Shown here: positions 22,419 to 32,477 of the stretch, piece by piece
How positions within the stretch are numbered: position 1 is the stretch's first letter
Layout of the letters: the number at the start of each line of letters is the position of its first letter
Assembly (NCBI GenBank): GCA_006386115.1
Contig: VFIW01000010.1
Coordinates: 682,001-746,000, forward strand
Length of the DNA stretch: 64,000 nt
Direction of reading: 5' to 3'
Origin: Globisporangium splendens
Taxonomy: Eukaryota; Oomycota; Peronosporomycetes; Pythiales; Pythiaceae
Made by a program: the position numbers and the translations under genes
Notes under the pieces: generated by a model
The model's input: only the letters and a program-made list of their open reading frames with translations
Told to the model about the DNA's origin: nothing
Database searches by the model: none

Positions 22419-22464
22419 TAGTGACTATACAAAGTTCCATATCATCCAGAGTGAATAGTCACTA
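22419..22464. promoter_or_regulatory. 10-bp inverted repeat in a shared promoter
   Basis: TAGTGACTAT at 22419-22428 and ATAGTCACTA at 22455-22464 are exact reverse complements, 26 bp apart. They lie between the RRM gene (minus) and the methyltransferase gene (plus). It could be a binding site for a dimeric factor acting on both genes, or a hairpin in a 5' leader. Confidence 0.45.
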
Positions 22465-22512
22465 AAGAGGGGATCATAATGCTTGGAGCACCAAAAAAGA
22501 GTTTGGGAAAGC

Positions 22513-23584
22513 ATGACGATGGAGAAGAAAGCCGTGGAGCTCCACTCGCACGACTTTGAGTGGGAGGACCTCGCGCGCGTGTGCGAGCCGCAGATCCGCA
22601 GCCACAATGAGAGCGAAGCCGCCCATGTCCATGGTCATGATGACGGTGGTGAGGATGGCGAAGGAGAAGAGCGCTGGGGTCGCATCGCCAAGGAGAACTG
22701 GAACGTCTTTCACCAGAAAAACAATGGTACTCATTCTCTCCATCACGCCATGAAATGCTGATTGTATGATGTATGCTAGAGCAGCGGTTGTGGTGTTAAT
22801 GCCGCTCCTTTATTTGTTGGCACTTCTTCAATAGGAAAAGTGTACAAGCCGCGAAACTATCTGGTGCAGGAGTTCCCTGAGCTCGCGACCATGGTGAGTC
22901 TGTCCATATAGTCTTGTCAAGTGCTTTACTGATATTGAGGCTAACGTCCCTGCTACTTGATGCGCTAAGGAACAAGACACTGTTCAGTTGCTGGAATTAG
23001 GCTGCGGCTACGGCAGCGCCGTGTTCCCGATCCTAGCCGAGTGCCCCAAGGTGCACGCTCAAGTGTGCGACTTCAGCGCGCACGCGATCGACATCCTTAA
23101 GCAGAATCCGCTGTACGATCCACTTCGATGCCGCGCGTTTGCGTGCGACATTGCGCAGGAGGAGATCGCGGGGGTCGCGCCGGGATCGATCGACATCGTG
23201 CTTATGGTGTTTGTCATGTCGGCACTGCCGCCCGCGTCGTTTGCGAGAACGCTGAGGAAAGTGTACGATGCGCTGCGTCCCGGCGGCATCGTGTGCTTCC
23301 GCGACTACGGACTCTACGACCTCGCGATGATGCGCAACGCCAAGATGCTGTCCAAGTCGCTGTACTACCGTAGCGACGGTACTCTGGCGTATTTCTTCTC
23401 GAAGGAAGACCTCGTGGAATACTTTGAGCGCCAGACCGGGTTCCTCCCACTCGAGAACGAGTACTGCACCGTGCGTTTGAAGAACCGCAAGCGAAATGCG
23501 GTCATGGACCGCGTGTGGCTGCATGCCAAGTTCCAAAAGCCACTGCGAGAAAGAGATGGAAGCGTGGAATTAACGTTATCGTAG
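22513..23584 (+). CDS. METTL6: METTL6-like tRNA N3-methylcytidine methyltransferase
   Basis: Predicted to use S-adenosylmethionine to make m3C at position 32 of tRNA (serine tRNA for METTL6). Exons are 22513-22726, 22835-22893 and 22970-23584; phases fit, and the product is about 295 residues, as in the family. The N-terminal signature WNVFHQKNNGKVYKPRNYL leads to motif I LELGCGYGSAVFP. Family hallmarks follow: KQNPLYDPLRCRAFACDI, VFVMSALPP and FRDYGLYDLAM, then GTLAYFF. These fit METTL6 rather better than METTL2/8, which carry N-terminal extensions. The start is the first ATG in frame; ATG 22519 is equally possible. Confidence 0.9.
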
Positions 23585-24204
23585 CAATACAACGCCAGCT
23601 TAGAGGTGAGACCATTAGCGAGTTTTATCCAGCTGGCGTTCTGATTTAGCAATGAGCCGTGATGCAGATGCCTTAGGCTCGAAAATCGTATTCCCTCAGT
23701 CAGTGAAGCTGTTCTTTTTAAAGAAGAGGAGCAACAAAGAGCTACTGCGAAATGGAAAACTGCTATGAGGGGAATCTTCAGAACGCTGCTTCTTTTGTGC
23801 TGTGTGAGGAAAGTCAGCAGTCGTGAACACTGTGACTTGGTTTTTGTGCTTGGTGACGCGACCGGCGTTGCGGCCATGGAGAGGTGGCTTTGCTTCATTG
23901 TGCGAATGACTCAGCAATGTCCACTTGTCCCAATGAACACGGCACTCACTGAGGATTGGAGCCAAATGGACTCGCTGCCGAGTGAGCACATTGACAGTCT
24001 GTCAGCTTGAAGAGCGATGGTAGGTAACATTCACTCCCAATTATCTTGATCACCTTTCACGTGAGTGAAGGTCGATTTGATTTGCATACCTTTGCGCAAC
24101 ATTCTCACAGCTTGACTGATTGCTGTTGCTCTCAACCCATTTTGGCGCTTTTCGACACAGTAGAAGAGCAGCAGCGACCAGGGAAACCGATATTTTCAAC
24201 CACA
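23585..24204. other. Intergenic stretch without a gene
   Basis: About 620 bp. Short frames on both strands have no recognisable product. It precedes the broken repeat-protein copy 3. Confidence 0.45.
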
Positions 24205-25990
24205 ATGGCACGCGCTACTGTGTCGATGGTCGGCAGCGCGGTCCTCTGGCGCAAGATCACGGCGTTCATTCCCGGCTGGCCGCTGCTGATCCACGAATTC
24301 GTGGAGCAGCATCACGACGTGATACGGAACACGAAGAAGACGCCGCTCGACAACGACTGCGATGCCTTCCCCAGGTCCGTCGGACTGCTCCCACATCTCG
24401 CTATTGCCGACAACAACATGGAAGTGCTGGCGATGCTATGCACCGTGCACAAGCTCCCGTGGTATCGGTCGGTGCAGTGCGTGCACTTCACTGGCGTCCA
24501 ACGGTGCGTCGCATTCTTCGGACACCTGAAGATGCTGCAATGGCTCCACGACAAATTTGCAAAGGAGCATCATTTTGAAAAGCAGTTTGAATGCGGAAAT
24601 CTCGATACGGTTCAGTGGTTTCATGCCCACGGCTACGAAGTCCCATCGTCGTGACAGCGACAAAGCATGAGCACTTTGCATTGTTGCGGGCACAAGGACG
24701 TTGAAACTCATCGATCACGCGACCGGAAATGGCCATTTCAATATCGTGCAGTGAGTGCGGCCTGCTCGCCAACCGCGCTCGGTGATGTAGCAGCTGAAAG
24801 CCACTACAACATCGCGAAATTCCACCATTCAAATGGCTGTGGGGTACTGCGTATGCGCTGAGAGTCGCTACGAGAGGAAGCCACTTGGAACTCGTCAAAC
24901 TCTTGTGTGTTGGCTATCCAGACAACGCGGAAATTGCAATTGGCACGTCGGTCAAGAGGGGTGTCTGTCCGTGGTGAAATACCTACTCGAGTACAATTTT
25001 CCAGCGGGTGTATTGGACCGGGCGACGGACAGTGCTGTTGTAAATGGGCATCCCGACGTCGTGGAGTTGTTGAGACAGAAGAGTCTCCAGTGGGTTGCCT
25101 TGAAGTGGGTACTGTTCACTGCCGCAGAAGATGGCCATCTCGAGATGGTAAGGCTTTGCGACAAGCTAACCTGCAAGGACTTGTGCATGGATCCTGACAC
25201 TGGCACAGTGCTAGCGGACGCTGCACGAAATGGCCATTTACAAGTCGTTGAGTAGTTGCATGGCCATGGTATGAACGGCGGTGCTGAGTCAGCCATGGAT
25301 TATGCCGCGGAAAAAGGTCATTTGGGAGTCGTGCGATTCGTCCATGAGAACCGATATGAAGGATGCACGAAACGAGCGATGGACGGCGCCGCAGTAAAAG
25401 GACATCTCGAAGTCGTCTCATTTCTGCACGAAAATCGAGCGGAAGGCTGCAGTGAGTGCGCAATGGATGGCGCAGCAACAAATGGGCATTTCGGCGTCAA
25501 GTATCTCTACGAGCATCGGACGGAAGGGTGGACCCCGTTTTCTATGGATGCGACGGCGATGAAAGGGTTTCTGGAGATCGTGAAGTTTTTGCTTGTGAAT
25601 CGCACCGAGGGCTGCAGCGCTTCTGCTATGAGCGGAGCCGCGCAATGTGGTCACATGGATATCGTCCAGTGCCTGCATGAGCACCGGATAGAAGGTGTGT
25701 CTCTGGCCGTGGTTCCCAGTGTCGCTGCTGCAGGTCATCTCGACGTGATGCGGTTTCTGTACGAGAACTATCAGGCAGTGTGCACAGGTGACATGGTTGT
25801 GAAAGCCGCCGAGCAAGGCGATTTCGAAATGCTTGCATTTCTTCACGCATGCTGCAACGAAAGCGATTGCTCCATTCGAGCGATGGAAACGGCAGTCCAA
25901 TACGGACAACACGAAATCGTTTAGTGCATCCATGAACGATGTCCACAGATCTGTACGACCCACGCAACGGAGAAAGCTGCCGATTTGGGG
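24205..25990 (+). pseudogene. Ankyrin-like 28-residue-repeat protein, decayed (copy 3)
   Basis: Same family as copies 1, 2 and 4 but on the plus strand. From ATG 24205 the N-terminal region is recognisable (GLLPHLAIADNNMEV, MLQWLHDKF), with a stop at 24652-24654. Between about 24650 and 24950 the frame changes several times; one frame still reads LIDHATGNGHFNIVQ. A long frame then gives more repeats, broken by TAG at 25253-25255 (LQVVE-stop-LHGHG, where the family has Trp) and by TAG at 25922-25924 (HEIV-stop-CIHE, usually Gln or Lys). One repeat has lost a residue (HFGVKYL for HFGVVKYL). The remains fade at about 25990, where a truncated minus-strand PH gene begins. A clear pseudogene. Confidence 0.85.
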
Positions 25991-26010
25991 TATGTACCTG
26001 GGTTACTTAC

Positions 26011-26224
26011 TCTTGGGTGCGCCGGGTGCTTTGATCTTAGCGTATCCGAATTCGCGCCGCTTTGGATCAACGAAGAACCAGCGTTTGTTCCAACTCCCGC
26101 TCAGGTTGCTGGTCTTGCGCTTGAGTTTCTCGAGAAAACCTTCGATCTCGGGCGGTGGCGGTTGTTGCGGCGCCATCCCCGGCGTCATACCACTCAGCAG
26201 CATGTATTCATTCATCATCCGCAT
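26011..26224 (-). pseudogene. Truncated PH-domain exon
   Basis: On the minus strand, ATG 26224 (MRMMNEYMLL) opens a frame with a Pro-rich linker and the start of a PH domain: EIEGFLEKLKRKTSNL, then WNKRWFFVDPKRREFGY. The exon ends at a strong donor (GTAAGTAAC) at 26010. The exon that should complete the PH domain is missing: the sequence beyond is the plus-strand repeat pseudogene. So it is either a gene cut by a rearrangement or one with a very distant next exon. Confidence 0.6.
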
Positions 26225-26615
26225 TCGAAGCTGAACCTGGTCTTGACCACAGCGATGTTCTTGAGCTCTGGCAGCCGCCGCACTGAGAGAAAACCCAGAG
26301 TGAGCTGAGGACACACCAAAATGAGTTCGTTTTCCTTCACCAGGACGCCAGCAGCAATCTGAGGATCAGACAGAATGGCTTCGCTGTGTTTCTCAAAAAT
26401 AAAGACACATCGAGGAAAGCTGTGGCGCGAGGCGTTGCCGAATGAGACTATACATATGATGGACTTGGCAATCTTTTTTCAGCCGCAAACAGAAACAGCA
26501 GCGTCTTCAAAATGCTTCAGGAGGGCTGTCATCACCGACAAGCAGCCTAGAGGATCTGATTCCTGTGTGCCAAAAGGATGTGCTTGAAGGTCAATATGCC
26601 TTTCACACTTGCACT
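26215..26615 (-). pseudogene. Unrecognised coding fragment with in-frame TGA
   Basis: A minus-strand frame after a possible acceptor (CATCAG at 26616-26621) reads CERHIDLQAHPFGTQE and MTALLKHFEDAAVSVCG. It meets TGA at 26481-26479, then goes on for about 85 residues (IFEKHSEAILSDPQIAAGV, NELILVCPQLTLGFLSVRR) to a double TGA at 26217-26212. The peptide looks real, but I cannot name the family. It overlaps the PH exon in another frame at its end. Confidence 0.35.
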
Positions 26616-26740
26616 CTGATGAGATTTAGGCATGGTCACTCCCGAACGAAGTCTTCTTCTTTGGATCCTCGCTTTACCATTGCTTTATATATCATCAAAA
26701 CCTGTACGCTCCGAGTCAACTCTGTATCATGTAGCGTTTC

Positions 26741-29700
26741 TCACGCCACGAGCATCCGCGGTCGGTACTCTTTCATCAGGTACAGGAACGCGTTGACCCA
26801 GAGATCCCGCGTGGCCTCCGAGTCGGCTTCGAGGTCCAGTCGACGATCTTCGGCCACGACGGAGAAGCACCTGCAAAGCGATTTCTCTGTCCATGCAGAC
26901 AAAAACACAGTGAACATGATAATAAACTGCACACTGATATCAAAGTGACTCACCTTCCGAGAGATGCTTCATGAACGCGTACCGCGTTCGAGGCGAGTTG
27001 CCTGGCAGCACAGCGATGATGCCTGCGACCGCGATGCCTTCCTTCGAGAGATGGTTCTTCCGATTCAGAGGTCGCCAGAACACAGCGTCAAAATCCTTGG
27101 CGCACCAGACGTACCGGCGGTGCGGATTCCCCCATTGGCCGTACTTCTTGAACACGCCGCCTTTGAGCAAAATGCTTTCAAACAGTCCACGCTCGTCGTC
27201 TCGATGCTGGTGGTGGAGAAGCGCAAGACTAGGAGCAGCAGCAACAGTAGCATGATGGACAGGTGCACCTCCCGAAGGAGATACTTGGAGATTCCCTGAG
27301 CAGCAAGAAAACGGAAGCGCCGGACCTGGTAATCGATTCGCGCTACTGGCAAGTGTGGCTGAGCTGCCACTTGCTGTCGTGGTTCGTAAACTGTCGCCAG
27401 AAAGATTCACCGGACGCACTTCGACGTCCACATCCGCGTCGTTGTCCTGAGCGTGCCCATCAATCTCAGCATCAATGGGCTGTGCTGCATCAGCATCGTC
27501 GCCAGATGCCTCTGTGAGGTGGCTTTCAACAGCTCGGAACGGTTCCGACTCGGTCGCAATCGGAAGTGATCCGCTGTGTTGTTGTCCAGAGGCACTACTA
27601 GGCAAACGATTTGCCGCCAAGCTCGCACTCGCGTTTGCGGTGTCCACTGCACTCCGGAGAAAGGCATTGCGAACGAGACGATCAAGCGCCTCTCGTCCCT
27701 TGCCAGGTCCACTGGGCATACTCCGGTCCTCAAACGCCGACGTTGTCATCATAAGGCGTCTTGCGGGGCTGTGCAGAGGACTTCCGGCCATTCCTGACGC
27801 TCCTGGTGCTCCTCCAATGCTGTTTGCCATCGTCGCGGCATTGGCAGACAACCCAGCCGACACTTTATTGTCTTTCACTGCTGCTGCTGCATCCGAGGGC
27901 GAGTACAGACTACCTGAGAGATAGTCTGGCGAACCTTCGTATCGCCACATGTCGAGAAACTTGTTGAAGGCGACTGTCCCCGAGTAGAACTTGGCCGCGT
28001 GGATTGACGTCGAGCTGTGGTTGTTCAGGATCTCCTGCACCCGCGACCTCTCGAGTCCGCGGCTGACGTGATGGAAGACGGCTTTCACGCAATGGATCGT
28101 CTTGATCGCGTGCAATTTCGCGAAGGCAGTCAGTCCAATGCGTCCTAGTGCGTCCAAAAACGCCGAGACGCCAATGCAGATGCGACCGATCTGCGTTTCC
28201 GGGAATGCATACGTGACAACGCCCTCGACGCTCTCGAGGATGTGTCGAATGGACGCTGCACCGACTAATGATGATGACGAGTTCAACATTGTCGGATCGC
28301 CAACTGCTGCCGTTCCAGGTGGCTCTGATGCACCAGCGCCGCAGGCACCGGGGAGCGTCGTCAACAACAGCGCGTCGTGGAACCGCGAGCTGGAGCAGGA
28401 CGCGAGGAACACCTGCGCGGCATCGACGCCTGAGAGCTGGAGGTTGGCGAACGCAAAGTCGTTGAAAAAGCGCTGGTAGTCGGCACAAGACATGTACAAT
28501 TCCTTGACGCCGCCGCGCGCGGGGTTCACAAGATGGCTTTTTGCGTAAAACATGAAGATCTCGGGCAGCGGTTCCAGGAATTTCGAGATAAACGACACGA
28601 TCTCGGGCTTGCGGAGCTGCTGTGTGTGCATTTCCACACGTGCGTGGGCCACCGCGACGCGAGCGGAAGGATGTTGTCGACCACGAGCTTCTGGAAGAGC
28701 ACCTCGTCGTCACTAGTCTCGCGAAGTGAAGCCTGCTGCTGTAGTTGTTTACTGCTGCTACTTGGCTTGTGCTTGGCGGTCGAGATCTTCAGCAGCGCGT
28801 TGAGGAACTCGTCGTAGTTCATCTTTCCCGACGACTGCGGCTTGCCCTTTGTCTCGGACGTGTAGATGATGTCGGCCATCGCCGGGGTGAGCGGTCCCCC
28901 GAACAGCCTGGAGTCACGCAAGAGCTTGTTGAATTGGTGGGCTTTGATGCACTCGAGCTCCAAGCTGTCGCCATTCACGCAATAGAACGTGAACACGAGC
29001 CACAGCTCTTCCACGGGGTTCTTCTTCGGCGCCACTGAAGTCGTAGTAGCAGGATCCGCATCATCGTCGGAGGTCGTGGTCGCTGGTGGTCGCATCAAGA
29101 TCTTCGCGTTGCTCGAGTCGCTTCGAAGTGGTGCACGAACAGAATGCCGATTAAATGAAGACGAAGTCCTTGACGACGGAAGCGACTGTGTGCGCGCCAA
29201 TTGCTTGGCTCGATGATGCGTACTGGAGTTGCCCAGACTGGTTCCACTGCCACCACTTCCACTGGCTCCATTTCTGTAGTCCACCACGACTTTCTTCCGA
29301 TGCAGCTCGTCCACGCTGATCATGGCAAGGATCTTTGCCTGCTCGGGCCACAGACATCCTCCGGCATCTGTGAGAGCCACGCGAGCCGCTGGCAGATTCC
29401 AATAGCGACATGCATCTCGACGAAGCTGCTGGAACGTGCAGTCTTCGGAAATCCAGACCAGACACTCGTCGCCTGCCCCATTTTGCACACAGATTTTCTC
29501 CATTGTGCTGCCATTTCCGTCGTTGTTGAGCGCGGGCTCATCACTCAGCGGCATTAACACGCGCGTTACTGCTAGCGACGCTGGTTGAAGAGCCCTCGGG
29601 GTGCATTCTCGAATCTTGACACACGGATAAAAGTATGAAATCTTCTGTGTGCTCTCCTGTCGAGCGCTGACTGGCGCGCCATCGACGAGCACGAACTGAA

Positions 29701-29872
29701 ACGCTGGTGGTGCATTCTCGACGTTCTCGGCGATCACACTGCGCGCGTCGAGTAGAGCCATGGAGTCGTGGATGCCGATAAAGCCGATAACGCCGCTGCG
29801 CTCGAGCGAGACGCGAATCACATCCGTCGCGCGCCGCGTGTGCGTTCGTACAAACGCCTCGGGCGAAATCAT
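26741..29872 (-). CDS. p25-alpha (TPPP-like) and PH-domain protein
   Basis: Roughly 1,020 residues in three parts. The first, from ATG 29872, has a folded N-terminal region, a Ser-rich linker and a p25-alpha-like segment (LFGGPLTPAMADIIYTSE, GKMNYDEFLNALLKIS), the fold of the microtubule-linked TPPP proteins. The second (28652-26954) continues with helical repeats (FISKFLEPLPEIFMFYAK, YQRFFNDFAFANLQL), a long low-complexity linker and the start of a PH domain (GGVFKKYGQWGNPHRRYVW). A 67-nt intron (26887-26953, GTGAGT...ACAG) leads to the PH end (CFSVVAEDRRLDLEADS) and stop at 26741. Between parts one and two the frame shifts by one base near 28650 (LPLASR to VAHARVE). A 65-nt intron there is possible, but a one-base loss reads better. 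Likely binds membrane phosphoinositides and perhaps microtubules; inferred. Confidence 0.62.
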
Positions 29873-30387
29873 TGCCGGTCTACGGGTGTGTGCTTCTCTC
29901 GAATCGACCCGAAAGTCCCCAGGGACGACGTCAATACGCGCGCAGCACAGGTGGAACTATCTATGACGATGGCAATGACGAGTGCATCGGCCGAGATATG
30001 GACACAGCTAGACGTATAAATATCAGAGTCCAGAATAGCAAACACTCGCCACACTCGGAAATAGCAAAGCTGCCTCCTTCTGCGACAGACAGTGTCGCTG
30101 AGGTCGGCGGTCTTGGAGTGCCAGGAGCTTGGGGCTTAAGATGGCGCGATCCGAGGCTCCAAATGCTGAAGTTTGCACTCGCTCTGACAAATTGCACACC
30201 TCATCAGCGGATCCACCCTGTGGCTATAGCCATTGTGCCAATGTTTGGTTTCAGCCCAGCTGGTCCCTGAAGGGTGCTTGTAGTCCTTGCGCCTCCACCT
30301 CTATGGCATTCGTCTATTCTTCAAAAAGCGAGAACTCGTAACACACAATTCGCACAAGTCAGCTCGAGCAAAAATATCAGTTTGGTA
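29873..30387. other. Intergenic stretch without a gene
   Basis: About 515 bp between the p25/PH gene start and the 3' end of repeat protein copy 4 (both minus). No coding signal; it should hold the p25/PH promoter. Confidence 0.5.
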
Positions 30388-32403
30388 TTACTTTTGACAC
30401 CGTCTGGGGCCGCCATCCTGCGAATGCTGGTCCAGCGAACAGGAATCGATTCCTTTTAACATGTATGTGGTCAGCAATGCCGCGACATCGTTGCGGTGTC
30501 TCTGGATCGCGATCTCTCTCGCTTCAACCAGACAGCCGCTAGTCGTTCTCTCCACCAGCAGCCTCAATATATCGAGCGGGCTCTTGTAAACAGCTCGATG
30601 CAGCAACCCCGGCGATCCGCCCTCGTGGCGATTCATCAAGAGATACCTCACGACGTTGCCGTGTTTCTTGAGCACGGCGCCGTCCAGCGCACGCGTCGTG
30701 CAGCCTTCAAATCGGTGGTCATTCAGGAAGGTCACGACGGACAAATGGCCGTTCGTCGCTGCCCAGTCCATCGCGGCCGTTGTGCAGCCTTCTGTGCGGT
30801 TTTCATGCAGGAACCGGACGACGTCGTAATGGCCCGCGGTCGCCGCCGCATTCATCGCGTTCGTCGTACACCCTTCCATGCGGTTCTCGTGGAGAAACGT
30901 GAGCATGTACAGGTTCCCTTGCTGCGCTGCTGTGTCCATCGCTTCGGTCGTGCACCCTTCGTGACGGTGAGTATGCAGAAACCGCACCATGCTAACGTGT
31001 CCAGCCCACGTGGCATTGTCCATGGCGCGCGTTGTGCAGCCCTCGGTGCGATGCTCATGGAGAAACCTGACGACCACGAGATGGCCTTTCCGCGCCGCGC
31101 CGTCCATGGCGTCCACTGTGCAGCCTTCCTTGCGATGCTCGTGCAGGAAATGCACGACGGTGAGATGGCCATTGGCAGCGGCGCCGTCCATCGCGCGCGT
31201 CGTGCAGCCTTCCTTGCGATGATCATGCAGAAACCGCACGACGTCCACATGGCCATTCGCTGCCGCCGCGTCCATCGCTGCCGTCGTGCACCCTTCTGTG
31301 CGGTGCTCGTGCAAGTACTGCACGACTTCTAGATGGCCATGAGACGAGGCTTTGTCCATCGCAGCTTTCGTGCACCCTTCCGATCGCTCTTCATGGAGAA
31401 ATTGGACAACGTGCACATGTCCATGTGCTGCGGCCGCGTCCATCGCGAGCGTCGTGCATCCTTCACTGCGATGCTCGTGGAGAAAGCGTACGATTTCCAA
31501 TTGGCCGCAGCTCGCAGCTTCATCCAGTGTGTCCTCTGGAAACGCGTCTGGCTGGGTCTCATGCAGATACTTGAGAACATTGAGGTGTCCGTTTGTGGCC
31601 GCGCCATGGAATGCTCTGGCAGTGCACCCCTCTGTCCGGTGCGTGTACAAGAACGCGACAATGTCGACGTACCCTTTGGTCGCGGCCGCGTCCATGGCGA
31701 GCGTCGTGCATCCGTCTTGGCGCTGGAAATGCAGGAACTCGACGACGTCGAGCTTCCCGTTCGCTGCCGCTTGGTCCATCGCGTTGGGCGTAAACTTGTA
31801 GCCTCGAGTATGCAGCCACCGCACGACGTCGAGCTTGCCGAGTGCCGCCTGCTTGTCGCACTCGGTGGATCCGACAAAGAGACACACGCTCGGGACAGCG
31901 AACGCCTGGTACAGCCACTCGAGCACGTCGACGTTGCCGAGTTCAAGCGCGGGAGCAACAAGCGACTCGCCCTCTTGTAGGTACTTGGTGCAGAGCTTGG
32001 TCGGGACATTGGCGCGCAGCCAGTGCAAGATGGTCTCTCGCTTGTGGAAGATCGCGCAGCGCACGACGTTCTTGAACTGCATGCGGCGGTCGCTCTTGTA
32101 CTGCGGCAGAGTGCTCATGTAGAGCAGCACGCGCAGCATGCGCAGGTTGTCCTCGATGACAGCGATCTGCGGCAGCATGCCGATGCTCTTGGGGAACGTC
32201 GAGATCTCCCACGGCTTGCGGCGCGCGTACTTGGCCGTGACCACGTCGCGCTCGAAGCTCGAGAACGCTGCCTCCCACTCGCTCGTGAAGCTCGTGATGC
32301 GCCGCAGCAGGAAGCGGTTCGTGAGCACGTGCAGCATCGCGACCTCGCGCGCGGGCGGCGGCGGTGGCACGGCGGACGCGGGAGGGAGGAACGGACCGCG
32401 CAT
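30388..32403 (-). CDS. Ankyrin-like 28-residue-repeat protein (intact, copy 4)
   Basis: A single open frame of 671 residues. ATG 32403 is the first ATG of the frame. After a Pro-rich start and a conserved N-terminal region (LLRRITSFTSEWEAAF, SIGMLPQIAVIEDNLRM), about sixteen 28-residue repeats follow on the pattern EGCTTxAMDxAAxxGHLxVVxFLHEHR. Each carries a Cys at position 3. Central repeats are nearly identical at the DNA level, which suggests recent unit duplication or gene conversion. The tail IDSCSLDQHSQDGGPRRCQ matches copies 1 and 2. Probably a cytosolic or nuclear protein-binding scaffold; no signal peptide, no catalytic motif. The partner is unknown. Confidence 0.87.
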   Translation of the reverse strand: MRGPFLPPASAVPPPPPAREVAMLHVLTNRFLLRRITSFTSEWEAAFSSFERDVVTAKYARRKPWEISTFPKSIGMLPQIAVIEDNLRMLRVLLYMSTLPQYKSDRRMQFKNVVRCAIFHKRETILHWLRANVPTKLCTKYLQEGESLVAPALELGNVDVLEWLYQAFAVPSVCLFVGSTECDKQAALGKLDVVRWLHTRGYKFTPNAMDQAAANGKLDVVEFLHFQRQDGCTTLAMDAAATKGYVDIVAFLYTHRTEGCTARAFHGAATNGHLNVLKYLHETQPDAFPEDTLDEAASCGQLEIVRFLHEHRSEGCTTLAMDAAAAHGHVHVVQFLHEERSEGCTKAAMDKASSHGHLEVVQYLHEHRTEGCTTAAMDAAAANGHVDVVRFLHDHRKEGCTTRAMDGAAANGHLTVVHFLHEHRKEGCTVDAMDGAARKGHLVVVRFLHEHRTEGCTTRAMDNATWAGHVSMVRFLHTHRHEGCTTEAMDTAAQQGNLYMLTFLHENRMEGCTTNAMNAAATAGHYDVVRFLHENRTEGCTTAAMDWAATNGHLSVVTFLNDHRFEGCTTRALDGAVLKKHGNVVRYLLMNRHEGGSPGLLHRAVYKSPLDILRLLVERTTSGCLVEAREIAIQRHRNDVAALLTTYMLKGIDSCSLDQHSQDGGPRRCQK

Positions 32404-32450
32404 CTCGTGGCTTCTGATCGTGATTTTTTCCTTCTTCTGCTGTGCACACT

Positions 32451-32477
32451 GTCGTAGCTGTCGTAGCTGTCGTAGCT
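32451..32477 (+). repeat. Three perfect 9-bp tandem units
   Basis: GTCGTAGCT repeated three times at 32451-32477, about 50 bp upstream of the start of repeat protein copy 4. In the frame of that gene it would encode repeated LRQ, but it lies before the first ATG, so it is more likely leader or promoter sequence. Confidence 0.7.
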
